A stretch of 64,000 nt of DNA from Bradysia coprophila (Eukaryota; Arthropoda; Insecta; Diptera; Sciaridae). The position numbers were made by a program, and so were the translations under genes. The DNA lies in the NCBI RefSeq assembly GCF_014529535.1, contig NC_050735.1, forward strand, positions 10,861,739 through 10,925,738, read 5' to 3'. Numbering within the stretch: the stretch's first letter is position 1; every line of letters starts with the position of its first letter. The notes beneath the pieces were generated by a model. It was not told the DNA's origin. It saw only the letters and a program-made list of their open reading frames with translations, and made no database searches. Positions 40,201-49,479 of the stretch are shown piece after piece.

Positions 40201-42561
40201 GTAATTTGTTTGTTCAAAATTTTGTTGTTCATTTTATATACTTGGTTGACTTGATTTTATTGCAGTGAATTTTCTCTTTACGCATTTCTGTTTGACCTGG
40301 TACGATATTGAATTGATTTAACGAAGAAGAAAAAAAAACGAAAAATTCGACAAAGTCGTCTTAAACAAAATTTAAACAGAATTCGTTGTAGTTACTCTCA
40401 TTTTCAATTCAATAAACTTGAACGCCGGCCTATGTTAGTCAATATATCATCGATAGGATAGTAACATTTTTATTGATTTGAAAAAGAAGAATAGAACGTC
40501 GTGATAAAACAAAAAACAAAATCTGCATGATCGTAAAATACACAGGTGGTTGGAGCATGCTTAGCAAATATGTACTTGTCTTTCCAGGACAAATTGTTCG
40601 TAATAAATTTAGTTTTTTTTTTGTTTTAAAAATGCCGTACCAATTGATCAATGAAATTTTCTATTTTAGGACCAAGAACCGACACGTCGTCCACTATTTC
40701 TACACAGAAACATAAGACGCTTCAAATCCCAACAATCAACGAAAACAATTTCCCTGCTGGATTCGGAACAATCGTATGTGTTAGGAGAAGATACTCGATT
40801 AAAAGTAGCCACTGAATCGACATCAAAGACTATTGTAAATACAACAACAACGACAACAACATCGTCAACAACAACGACAGCTACCGATTCTGAGACGTCT
40901 GGTAGTGAAGGTGCTGCCCAAAATAGAATAATAAACGATCCATTTTGGGGTAAAAGACCACCCGAACGGATAGGCACTGGAGCTGCAAATGATGGCTTCT
41001 TTGTCGAAGACAAATCGGAAGTTAAACTTAACTTGAGTTTGTACAAAATGGTGTTTGTTATGAATAAGGACGTCTTGTTCTACAAGAAGAACTCGCTGCG
41101 TAAAGCTAAACAGGTTGGTTGCATTTTTTTACTAATCATTTCATTTGCTCAATTTGCTTTGATGGAAAGTCTCTGTATTCACTGACGGTGTTATTTGCTT
41201 TGAACACTACCGTTCCATAGTCATACTTACCCCTAAGGGAGTGTCCAGGGAGAAGAAAAAAGAAGGGAGTATTTATAAAAGACGTCTGCGTTTCGGGAGG
41301 AGTGAAGATGTCAATGAAAAATAATTTTTTGTAAATAAAAACGCGGGAAAATGCGGACACCTAAGAGTTAAAAAATCACGAGATATTCGCAAAAAAGATA
41401 GACTATTGAAACGATCGTGTACCTTTCACGATGAAAAGCTCACGTTTGCTAAGACACTTAAATTAACGAGTAAAACGTTCGTACGTATGACACTATGTTC
41501 GTCTAATGTTGGTTGTCTTTGTATAGTACTTACTTCATATACATTTTGACACCAACAACTTACTCGTCTTCCTACGGCAAAAAAATCATTTTTGGTGACA
41601 CCTCTTGCAAAATTTTGAAAATACGCTTTGGCAGACCTTGCGGAAAGTACTCACAAAGCACATCGAAACTGTGGACTGGACCTACCACACGAGACCTTTC
41701 GTTGAGTAATTTCGTATTCCTTCATATACTGAAATCAGAATGTGAATTCAGACTATAACTTCTTTGATGTGAATGTAACAGCGCTGCGATGCATACGTCC
41801 GAGAACAGGTCGTCCAAGTTTGTCCAATTCTACTTTCATGTTCGGTTAGCTCAATCGATAGAGCGATGGACTCACTGGATCCCGGGTTTGATCCGCCATT
41901 TAATCATAGATCATTGGTCTATGCGGTGCGGGGATGGAAACAACGTTTTATTTCCGGTAATCAGACACATGAAAACTGATTTCCCGGTCGTACATTTTCC
42001 TCTGATTCTGATCAGCTCGTTTTCCCGGTAACCAGTTTACCAAGATACCGCGTTATTTTCAAGACAGAGTCTTCGCTATTAGTAACATCTAATTAGCTCC
42101 AATAATAACGAAATTCTCACAATGCGACATCTACATTCAAATAGGCACAACAAGTTCCACCTCCAAATAAAAGGTGAAAGGAAATTGTCTCTTAAAACCG
42201 TGGAATTAGGTGCCAAGTACCGATTTTGACTTTCCTTGTCCATTCTTTCCTATCCTAGCACAATTCTTATGACAAATCAAACCTATACAACCAGACAGTG
42301 ATATATCAATCAATTTCCAAAATTTTCCAGATGCATTCGACCGTTACATCCGCTATGGCGAAAAAGTTCCACAGCTTCGTATCCAGATGGAAGGACAAAA
42401 ATGTGAACGACAGTCAGGAAAGCCAGTGTTCCGAATGGTTTATGGGCCGTCATGTCGATTTAGTGAGTAATGTGACAACGTTGCACCAAAACAATGACGT
42501 CAGTAAAACACCGTACCGAACATACAATCGATATAAAGTGGAACGGTTAAATGAATGTTAG
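28265..42561 (+). CDS. Sin3A: Sin3A, paired amphipathic helix corepressor scaffold
   Basis: Ten coding exons: 28265..28445, 28520..28932, 29001..30863, 30946..31327, 31398..31894, 32854..33183, 33254..33460, 33545..33751, 40670..41113 and 42331..42561. All junctions are GT-AG and in frame, giving 1,584 residues. PAH1 lies at about residues 143-220 ([20 protein letters not shown]), PAH2 at 356-439 ([20 protein letters not shown]), PAH3 at 559-627 ([20 protein letters not shown]). The histone-deacetylase interaction domain follows at about 650-1000 ([53 protein letters not shown]). Later come [34 protein letters not shown] and [13 protein letters not shown]. Sin3A assembles HDAC1/2 repressor complexes in the nucleus. 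Ser/Thr/Asn-rich and polyGln (QQQQQQQQ) linkers separate domains. A 6.9-kb intron splits off the last two exons. Confidence 0.95.
31895..32853. other. Sin3A intron with GTT microsatellite
   Basis: This 959-nt intron contains a (GTT)n run at about 32535..32560 and no other recognisable element. The frame stays open for about 95 codons into the intron, so retention would add a Ser/Asn-rich tail before a stop; I see no support that this is used. Confidence 0.5.
34890..34950. repeat. 61-nt hairpin in Sin3A intron
   Basis: Arms 34890..34913 and 34927..34950 pair over 24 bases with two mismatches (TTAAGGCCAGTTCAT.. and ..ATGAACTGGCCTTAA), leaving a 13-base loop. Confidence 0.75.
38551..38758. mobile_element. 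Foldback MITE, about 208 bp
   Basis: The 41-bp ends (38551..38591 and 38718..38758) match inversely with a handful of mismatches (outer TTTAAGAGTTT, inner CCAGTCAATTAA). The centre also folds: GCGCGAAATTTGAAT against ATTCAAATTTTGCGC. An LRR-like open frame through it is a by-product of this structure. Confidence 0.75.
39323..39404. repeat. 82-nt hairpin, precursor-microRNA-like
   Basis: The left arm 39323..39352 and the right arm 39374..39404 pair over about 27-30 bases (core CAGAGAAATGATATCAGATG against its complement, with two or three mismatches), with a 21-base loop. It lies in the long Sin3A intron. It could be a tiny foldback element or a microRNA precursor; sequence alone cannot decide. 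Confidence 0.65.
39737..39829. repeat. Foldback in Sin3A intron
   Basis: CCAAATAGACCTAATTCAAA at 39737 faces TTTGAATTAGTTCTATTTTG, with a T-rich run between the arms. Non-coding. Confidence 0.6.
39934..40084. repeat. Foldback in Sin3A intron, 21-bp ends
   Basis: AGATCTGCATGGTTAACTGT(T) at 39934..39954 is inversely matched at 40064..40084 with one mismatch. The 151-bp element is non-coding. Confidence 0.65.
41841..41896 (+). repeat. tRNA-like fragment, possible SINE head
   Basis: TTAGCTCAATCGATAGAGC resembles a Pol III A box and D-arm, and GGGTTTGATCC 20 bases later resembles a B box and T-arm. The acceptor stem cannot be completed, so this is not a working tRNA. It lies in the Sin3A intron between the last two coding exons. 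A tRNA-derived SINE remnant is the likely reading. Confidence 0.5.
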
Positions 42562-43778
42562 AAGTTTATTATTTTGAAGATTTCATTTTTTTTTTAAATT
42601 TTATTTAGAAAATATTTTTTTTTAAGAATGTTGAGAACATGAATTTGTTTGCGCGTGTTTGAATGAGGATTAATAGCAAAGGAAACAGAAAAGAAAAAAT
42701 TATGTAAATAAATTGACACAAACACAGATGGGGATTGAGTGAAAGAAGAGGGATGAATGAACATTTCTGTTTCGTTTGATTTTTCTTTCTTTCTTTAAAT
42801 GACTTGAAGTTGAGGCATAAAGATAAAAATTTAATTATTATTAGAAGAGTGTAATTTCACCATTTTTTTTGAAAAAAAAGCAAAATCGATTTATTATAAG
42901 CATCAGAAAATTTATATTTAATTCCTCATTGCGAGGGAAGCGTAGACTGTTCTAAATAATTAGGTAAAACAAAACAATGTGCACACAGGCAAACCATCCT
43001 ACCGAGGATTATAGTGTTGCGTGTGGGCATAAATTTGGATAATGATTAGATGATTGGCATACTGAACGAGGAGTGGGTGAAGAAAAAACAAAAACAAAAA
43101 TTTATTTAAAAAATAAATAATTTAAATCTCTGGGCGTAATCTCACTCGTCCCGGTCCCCGGTCTGTTTAAGAACAAAATATTTATTCGATTTGATGTAAA
43201 AAATGAGAAATTGAGAAACGGAGGAGGGGAAAATATTAAACAAAAAACTGAAGAGAGATAAAGAAAGGCTTTCCAAGAGTTAATGGTGGATGGTGAGTGA
43301 GTATAAAAGTATGCCAAACACAATATAAATATTAAAAATAAAAACAAATGAAACAAAGGAACGGAAAACAATTTCGTTCTCTTTTTGATGAATAAAAATT
43401 AATTTGTGAACTCAATATTAAACAACACACACACACACATTTTTACTTTTTACTATTTGATAAGAGTTGCTAGAATTAAAACAAGAAGAAAAAATTAATT
43501 AAAAATAAATTTGACGAAGAAAAACAGCTTGTACATAAAACTAAAATATTTTGAAGAAAAATCCACTAAAATGTCAACAGAAAGACATTTTTTTGTATAA
43601 TGGCAGTTAAAACTACTGTAAAATGTATTTTCCGTTAATTTTTATTAAATTAAAGTGTTTTTAGTTAACAATGATAAACGTTTCATTCATTAGCGATTGT
43701 CTGTGATCCCACAAGTATTTTCTTCACTCGCAGATCATCCCCCATTAAATGAGTTATTGCAAAACATCGACGACCTAC
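42562..43778. other. Sin3A 3' UTR and downstream AT-rich DNA
   Basis: Several AATAAA hexamers occur, the first good one at 42707..42712. A short CA repeat sits at about 43427..43439. No coding frame is seen. Confidence 0.45.
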
Positions 43779-43922
43779 GCAGACCTCCCACTCCTCCTTA
43801 TTTTCCTGAATCTCCTTATTTCGTAGCGATCCTCCTGAATACTCCTTATTTTAAATTAATCCTGCTGATTTCCTACTTTTTTGACAAAATAAAAAAAAAT
43901 GATTTCAAAAAGTAATGAGCTT

Positions 43923-44542
43923 CAAGCCGAATCCATCGACGCAATGAAAAAGTTGACTTCTGTGAGCTATTGGAACGACGTGGCGAAAATTAACAGCATC
44001 CACTGTGGATTCCACAATGAGCCTAAATATGTGGAGATCGCAAAAACGGCTAAAGCATTTATATGTGTTTGAGTCATGGCAATGCAACGCCAGAGCGAGG
44101 GTTTAGTGAAAACAAAAAGGTGTTGGACCATCGCCAAAGTTTGAATGAAGAAACGATTGTTGCCCTCCGCATTACGAAAGATTTTTTTGAAAAATTACGA
44201 CGATTTGTCAAAGTTCTAAGTAAGTCGACAATTTGCGCAAGTGCACGATCGAAGTACGTCGAGTTTCTTGGCCTACAAAAAAAGGCTGAAAATGTACGAA
44301 AAGAAAAATCCAAAAAAGACGAAGACAAACGGCAGGATGGAGTGACGTCCGTTACAATCGAGGAAATAAATTCAATCGATCGATTGATGCAAGAAGAAAA
44401 TGTTAGATTAAAATTTGCTGAAAGTTTACTCAAAGAAAGCAATAAAGAGCTTATTGCCTTCATAAATTCTAAGAAGGCCGTGGCTAAAGCCACTCTTATA
44501 CATGCGCAGATGGTTTTGTTACACAGGCATAAACAAAAATGA
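43923..44542 (+). pseudogene. Decayed transposase-like C-terminal region (hAT-like)
   Basis: The frame 44063..44542 (159 codons) starts MCLSHGNATPERGFSENK and continues through NEETIVALRITKDFF, a Lys/Glu-rich segment (KKAENVRKEKSKKDEDKRQD) and a helical C-terminus. Immediately upstream, in another frame, 43923..44066 reads SIDAMKKLTSVSYWNDVAKI and ends AKTAKAFICV, which would join the first frame by a single-step shift. SHGNA-x-x-ERGFS segments occur at the C-terminus of hAT-related and host-derived proteins. I read it as a broken transposase or related gene. Confidence 0.5.
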
Positions 44543-44658
44543 CGGAACCAAGCTATATTTGAGTGAACTTTTTAACAAAAAAAAGGGATCTGTTGAAACA
44601 GATAAAATAAAAGTCGCGTGTCATTCAAAGATTCAGTTTTCATTAAAGATGTTTTGTT

Positions 44659-45810
44659 AGCCCCGTACGAATTACAAAGGGGCTTATAGGATTACGATGC
44701 CGTGTGTAATTGATGGAATTCGAAGCAGACGGTAAGGGCAAAGTGTTTGCCTATGTTCATAGATGACGAATCTGCAATAAAAATTTTGTCTGTCCGTCTG
44801 TCCGTCTGTCCGTCTGTCACGTCGATATCTTGAGTAAATCAAATCCGATTTCAAAAATTTTTTTTTCCCTGAAAGATAGTCGAAATAGTGAGGCTAAGTT
44901 CGAAGATGGGCATATTCGGGTCGGCCCTTCGTGAGTTAGGGCCACCTAAGTGATTTAAGGTCTTTTGGTGATATTTATGGCAAAATAAACGATGGAAATG
45001 ACACGGCAAATGATAGGTATTGTCAATACCAATCCAGGAAAAAAAAGTTTTTTAAAATCGGGTGAGTGGACCGTGAGTTAGGGCCTTAGAAGTGAAATGC
45101 TACTAGGGCCCTATGTATATTTTACATAGAACTCGAGTAAATTTCATTCGTTTTTCGTAATTTTTGTTTGATTTGGAAGGTAATCGAATGCCGAATAGAA
45201 TGTTGTTGAAAAAAAATTAAATTTGGGTCCTTGGACTAAGGCCGATACTAGGGCCCTATTTGTATTTTCAATATAACTCGAGCAAATTTCATCCGTTTTT
45301 GGTAATTTTTGTTTCATTTGGAAGGTAATCAAAGGCCGAATAGAATGTAGTTGAAAAAAATTTTAAATTTGGGTCCTCGGACTGAGGCCGATACTAGGGC
45401 CCTATGTGTATTTTACATATAACTCGAGCAAATTTCATCCGTTTTTCGTAATTTTTGTTTCATTTGGAAGGTAATCAAAGGCCGAATAGAATGTAGTGGA
45501 AAAAATTTTTAAATTTGGGTCCTCGGACTGAGGCCGATACTAGGCCCTTCAAAAAAATAAAATTTTAGGGCGATTTGAAATTTTTGTTTCATTTGAAAGG
45601 AACGTCGTACGGGGCTTCGTAATTGCGCTATGCGCAATTTGTAAGATGTACATATTACATAATAATTTTACTTTAACTACATTAACCGGCGCAATAGGTT
45701 TACGGTCAAAGTAGGGTGACAGACGCACTAGGGTCACGTACGCAATAGATATACGGGTTTGTACGGGGCTCAGTCGCAGCAAACGCTCCGACTGTTCTGA
45801 TGGCTCGTTT
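44659..45810. mobile_element. 1.2-kb interspersed repeat, copy 1 (AGCCCCGTACGA)
   Basis: It starts AGCCCCGTACGA and ends in GTACGGGGCTCAGTCGCAGC plus about 30 bases to GGCTCGTTT. The same start, the first ~200 bases and the last ~200 bases are found at 55933..57173. The CCCCGTAC / GTACGGGG ends are inverse matches. A TCTGTCCG octamer array lies at about 44789..44818. It has no open frame of note and is probably a non-autonomous element. Confidence 0.8.
45106..45550. repeat. Three tandem units of about 146 bp inside the 1.2-kb repeat
   Basis: Units begin GGGCCCTAT at 45106, 45251 and 45397, and a fourth starts at 45543 but breaks off. Each has ACTCGAG.AAATTTCAT.CG, GGAAGGTAATC and ends TGGGTCCT.GGACT.AGGCC. 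Units 2 and 3 are the most alike. The other copy at 55933 lacks this tandem expansion. Confidence 0.85.
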
Positions 45811-46257
45811 TATTAACTTTTGAGTAATTTTTGAGTAGGATTCTGGCTCAAGGTAATTGATTTAAAATTTAGTTCGAAAAACTGTTCTGACTATGAAAAT
45901 CTACTGAATCCGCCTTATTTTTACAAAAATTCCTCCTTATTCCTGAATTCAGGAGATTATTTTTGGCGTGGGACGTCTGCCTATGATGTTAAGAAATTGA
46001 TTTCTCATAATTCGCCAGATTTTGCTATAACTTGCTGCAAATTCTAACAAATCAATTTTCTATTATAAAGCTACGATGGCTCATTTTCGTGCAAGTTAAA
46101 AGATGTAAAAGACACCGTACATTTTTGTACATTTAGGTTGGTCATCACAGATTCAGTGTGGAAATTTTTTATTTTATTTTATTCAAAAACGTGTGGTAAA
46201 GTTGACTTTACTGCACGGATCCATAACTTTTCCTCAAGTTTTTGAATAAAACACCTT

Positions 46258-46354
46258 ACTTGGCAATGGGGTAAATGATGGAAATGATACTTCTTGTGTG
46301 TTTAGCGACCTCGGCAAATTTCACAGAAGAAGTACCATTTGCCCCATTGGTAAG
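46258..46354. repeat. Foldback, ACTTGGCAATGGGG ends
   Basis: ACTTGGCAATGGGGTAAATG faces CATTTGCCCCATTGGTAAGT, and inner arms GATACTTCTTGTG and CACAGAAGAAGTA continue the pairing with a gap. Non-coding. Confidence 0.55.
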
Positions 46355-46599
46355 TAATGTACTATGAATAATGTCTCGGTCAAAAATATGGCACTAAGCT
46401 ATATGAGTGAGTACCGTGGAAAATGGAAAGTTTACCAGATTTTGAAAATTTTCAGCAAATTTGGGATCACATTTTTCAGTGCTGCGCATTCACTTGAAAT
46501 GTGCCGAGTCCTGACATTTTGCTAAACCCTAAATGTCAGCCCTTCCAAGTGAGGGACTTTTAAAAAACTTTTCCTTAAATGAAAAAACTCTGAGTCAAC

Positions 46600-47322
46600 G
46601 AGAAAACAAACTTTTTTATTTAAATTGCACTTAACATCTATCTACTTCTAACCGAGTTTCGACTGCAGTCATCATCAGGGATTTTTTTTATCGACTAAAA
46701 AATAAATAAAACAAAATTTCGGTCATAACCACCCATATCACATCATTACTCTAAAACACAGATTCCATATGATTTTACGTTACTCGTCATTAACAAAGAA
46801 AACATCGTAAACCTATTATGGTCATAACGTAAAAATCAAAATTCGCATCCAACGAGTACAGAGAGCGAATTTCGTCAATACTGATCTCTCACTGGGAAAT
46901 ACCTTCATTTGCCTGTTGATGATAGATCGGATTTCCGTCTAACGGTACCCATTAATCCTGCTTATTTTGATGATCTTTTTGGTTTCATCTTTTCTCCTTC
47001 CGTCCGTCAGCGGTATGCTAAACATAAAATGGGACATTGCGTGATATGTTGCCATTTTGTGCCGGCGGTCATGGAACGAGTCGCACGGGATAGATCTCAT
47101 TGTACTCGACGGTTTTCTATCCAACTCGATGCGTCCATCTACTACTTCACACATTATATTTGAAAACGGCAATTTACCTTCGCTTTGTCTTTCCACAGTG
47201 AATCTTACTGCTCCTTTCTGTATTGAATCCATATAATTCTCGAACAAATCTTTCACTAAGTCGAACTGCCCCGCATTTTCCATTTTTATTTTGACTGATT
47301 CTCCAAGACCAAAATTTGCCAT
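46600..47322 (-). mobile_element. Penelope-like retroelement fragment (reverse-transcriptase part)
   Basis: The minus-strand frame 47322..46939 contains VRFTVERQSEGKLPFSNIMC, then DRKPSSTMRSIPCDSFHD, HKMATYHAMSHFMFSIPL and KISRINGY. The LPF, RKPSST-R-I, H-HK and NGY landmarks in this order fit the end of the reverse-transcriptase region of Penelope-like elements. Downstream on the minus strand is CCCTGATGATGACTGCAGTC, a stretch often seen near such 3' ends. The element is broken by stops; the family call is from memory of conserved motifs. Confidence 0.55.
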
Positions 47323-47419
47323 TCATTGGTCAAATTGAAAACGTCAGAACAAAGACGTGTATTGCACCGGATCACTGTGGAACTGAACCCCTTTATTTTG
47401 CGAAATAAAGTATGCCTTT

Positions 47420-47714
47420 AAGTGTCTTAGCTTTTTTCAACGCACTGTCTGGCACCGAAGCACCGAAGCTGACTTTGACGTCACTCAAATAGAGGACTGA
47501 ACCGATCAAAGTAGGCTATTCTTTTTCATACAATGGCTATCAAAAAATTTAAAAAAAATAGTCAACAGGTGGGGTTTTGGCCTTCTAATTGAGTGATGTC
47601 AAAGTCAGCTTCGGTGCTTGACAGTGCTTTGCTTTTTTATATCGCTACAACAGTCTTCATATTTGGGACGAATCGATACTTCAAATTAGCGATATAAATA
47701 AAACTAAGACACTT
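47420..47714. mobile_element. MITE, about 295 bp, with nested inverted repeats
   Basis: Outer arms AAGTGTCTTAG (47420) and CTAAGACACTT (to 47714). Inner arms 47460..47489 and 47589..47617 match inversely almost perfectly (GCACCGAAGCTGACTTTGAC, then TCACTCAA). No coding capacity. Confidence 0.75.
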
Positions 47715-47939
47715 AGGGGAATACCGTAGAACAATGTTTTGCTGGAACACCATTCTAAGCAGGGACTTATCGATAAAAAATAAGAAAGAGCCAATATGCA
47801 ACTCTTTTTTTCGTCACTTTCAGACACACTATGTAAATGTATGGAAAGAATCGTTTTTATCATTTTTCTCGAACAGTTTTGTTTTGGCCCTAAAACGATT
47901 TTCCGTTGAGAAATCCCATGTTCACAAAAATAAAGTTGG

Positions 47940-48345
47940 TCAAGAAGGCTGACTGCGCGTAATAAAAATATTTTGATAGTTCTCGAACTTATCACCACTT
48001 TTTGGATCAAACAAGAACTTGAACATCATCGTCCACCACCACGACTTGTTTAACGTTTGCCGACTTGGAGCGACGTCGAAAACTTCGACATCAACGGAAA
48101 ATGGAAGGAATATTGGAATAAATCTCCACACTTTTCCAATAAAATCCCTATCGACATGAAAAACTGGCTGACTGGCGTAAGGCGCCTTGCCTACAACTAC
48201 TCCGACGAGATTGGAAGATGTTGAATCGTATTTCGTCAGGATTACATAAGTGGAACTTTCTTGATTCCCCGAATAGTCATTGTAGTATCGATGCCTTTCA
48301 GACTACGAACCGCATTAATGTATTCTGACATAGCACTGAACAGAT
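47940..48345 (-). pseudogene. Unassigned open frame, possibly a frameshifted gene fragment
   Basis: A 120-codon minus-strand frame free of stops (48302..47940) includes YYNDYSGNQESSTYVILTKY, NLVGVVVGKAPYASQPVFHV and WRFIPIFLPFSVDVEVFDVA. Just upstream, in another frame, ATG-started MSEYINAVRSLKGID (about 48333) overlaps it. Joined by a shift, the two could be one broken coding sequence. I recognise no family. Chance is not excluded. Confidence 0.3.
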
Positions 48346-48461
48346 GCTATAATTCTTAACGATTGTCGTTGCGGAAATTTCTCGGTGCCATACGAACGCT
48401 GAATGAGGAGAATACTGAGAATAGAAGCTGGCTGAAGTGTTTGGTTCGTGTAAAACGTGTA

Positions 48462-48573
48462 CAGCTTTACAGCGATACGCATATTTAGTAGTTTGGCGGA
48501 GTGAAACACACAGTTTTCATCTGTTACGTAGTCGCGTGCCAAACTACTAAATGTGGGTATCGCTGTAAAGCTG
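48462..48573. mobile_element. 112-bp foldback, 36-bp ends
   Basis: 48462..48497 and 48538..48573 are inverse matches with two or three mismatches (CAGCTTTACAGCGATAC.. and ..GTATCGCTGTAAAGCTG), separated by only about 40 bases. Non-coding. Confidence 0.8.
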
Positions 48574-49479
48574 AGGTCCTACGCATTCATAATAAGTAAT
48601 AATTTAATAAAATAATTGCATTAGTGAGGTCACAGCACTCATCAAAGTTCACCGAGGTTACATCGATTTTCAGAAATTTTCCGGAAGTCATATTTTCGGC
48701 CGTTTATCATCAAATTCTATGAAGTTATTATTTGCCCCAGGAGTACTCGACCTCAGCTTTCCAACGAACCCATACACGCCAGTGTCCTCGAAACCTTACG
48801 GAAATGAAATCCGGATTACGAAACCCCATTTTTCGACTTCGCACCGTTGACCACCAGCCAGGTGTGGAAGATCAAAATTATCTGAGACTGGTTTTGGGGC
48901 CTAGGCACCAAGGCCTAACTAGGCATATATAAAAAAGTCCCGGAATAAATAGCGCCGATTTCGGTCAGTCGAAATTCAAAAGAATCCCTCTTTGGATTTT
49001 ACAAGAAATTGTATTTTCCTCACTAAGTTCTTTCATCAGATATGAGATGACGAGATGTATTTCAATTTTTGCACCACAAACCATTCTGATTATAGGGTCT
49101 GCCTAGGCCTGTGTAATCAAAAGAAAAACATGAAGAAGAACTACTGTCAATAGGACATTGCCTACAATCAGAGAGATCAAATTTTGTTGTTTTTTTTTAT
49201 GTTGTATAGTTTACGACAGCATTAGTTGTTGAATTTAAGCCAGAGCACGGTTTCAGTTGTAATGTAAGTAAGAATATGATCAGCTAAAAGTCGTCATTCA
49301 TTCGTCGCCGTCCTCATAGCAAAGAAAAACGGCTAAGAAATCAGTAGTACAAGCGAAAAGAGTGTGATTGTCGGACACGATAACATGTACGCGTAGATAA
49401 GCCAAAGTTCACAGTTTCATTGCTAAAACGTCCATTTCAATAACTTGTTTACGACTTGACTCTGAGATAATTTTAGAGA
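48574..49479. other. Region upstream of PEX5
   Basis: No gene is seen up to the PEX5 start. TTTTAG just before AGA-ATG (49470..49479) could be a splice acceptor for an upstream non-coding exon. Confidence 0.35.

Larger units (their letters stand above)
33752..40669. other. 6.9-kb Sin3A intron, rich in foldbacks
   Basis: There is no supportable coding exon inside. It holds at least five separate inverted-repeat elements (34890..34950, 38551..38758, 39323..39404, 39737..39829 and 39934..40084) and, at 35205..35225, a CCCTCGGCTTCGCCGA stem-loop. The stretch 34200..34880 has a more even base composition than its surroundings but no frame I recognise. Confidence 0.6.
43779..45980 (+). mobile_element. 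hAT-like element remnant split by another repeat
   Basis: GCAGACCTCCCAC at 43779 and GTGGGACGTCTGC ending at 45980 are inverse matches with one mismatch. Both subterminal regions carry CTCCTTATT and CTCCTGAAT motifs, as in elements with subterminal repeats. Inside is a decayed frame with the SHGNAxxERGFS signature. A copy of the 1.2-kb AGCCCC repeat (44659..45810) lies inside it. No clear target duplication is visible. The hAT assignment is inferred from the protein signature. Confidence 0.5.

Noticed and set aside
44074-44493. 139-codon minus-strand frame
   Set aside because: Antisense of the Lys/Glu-rich hAT-like frame, which reads as Phe/Ser/Leu-rich.
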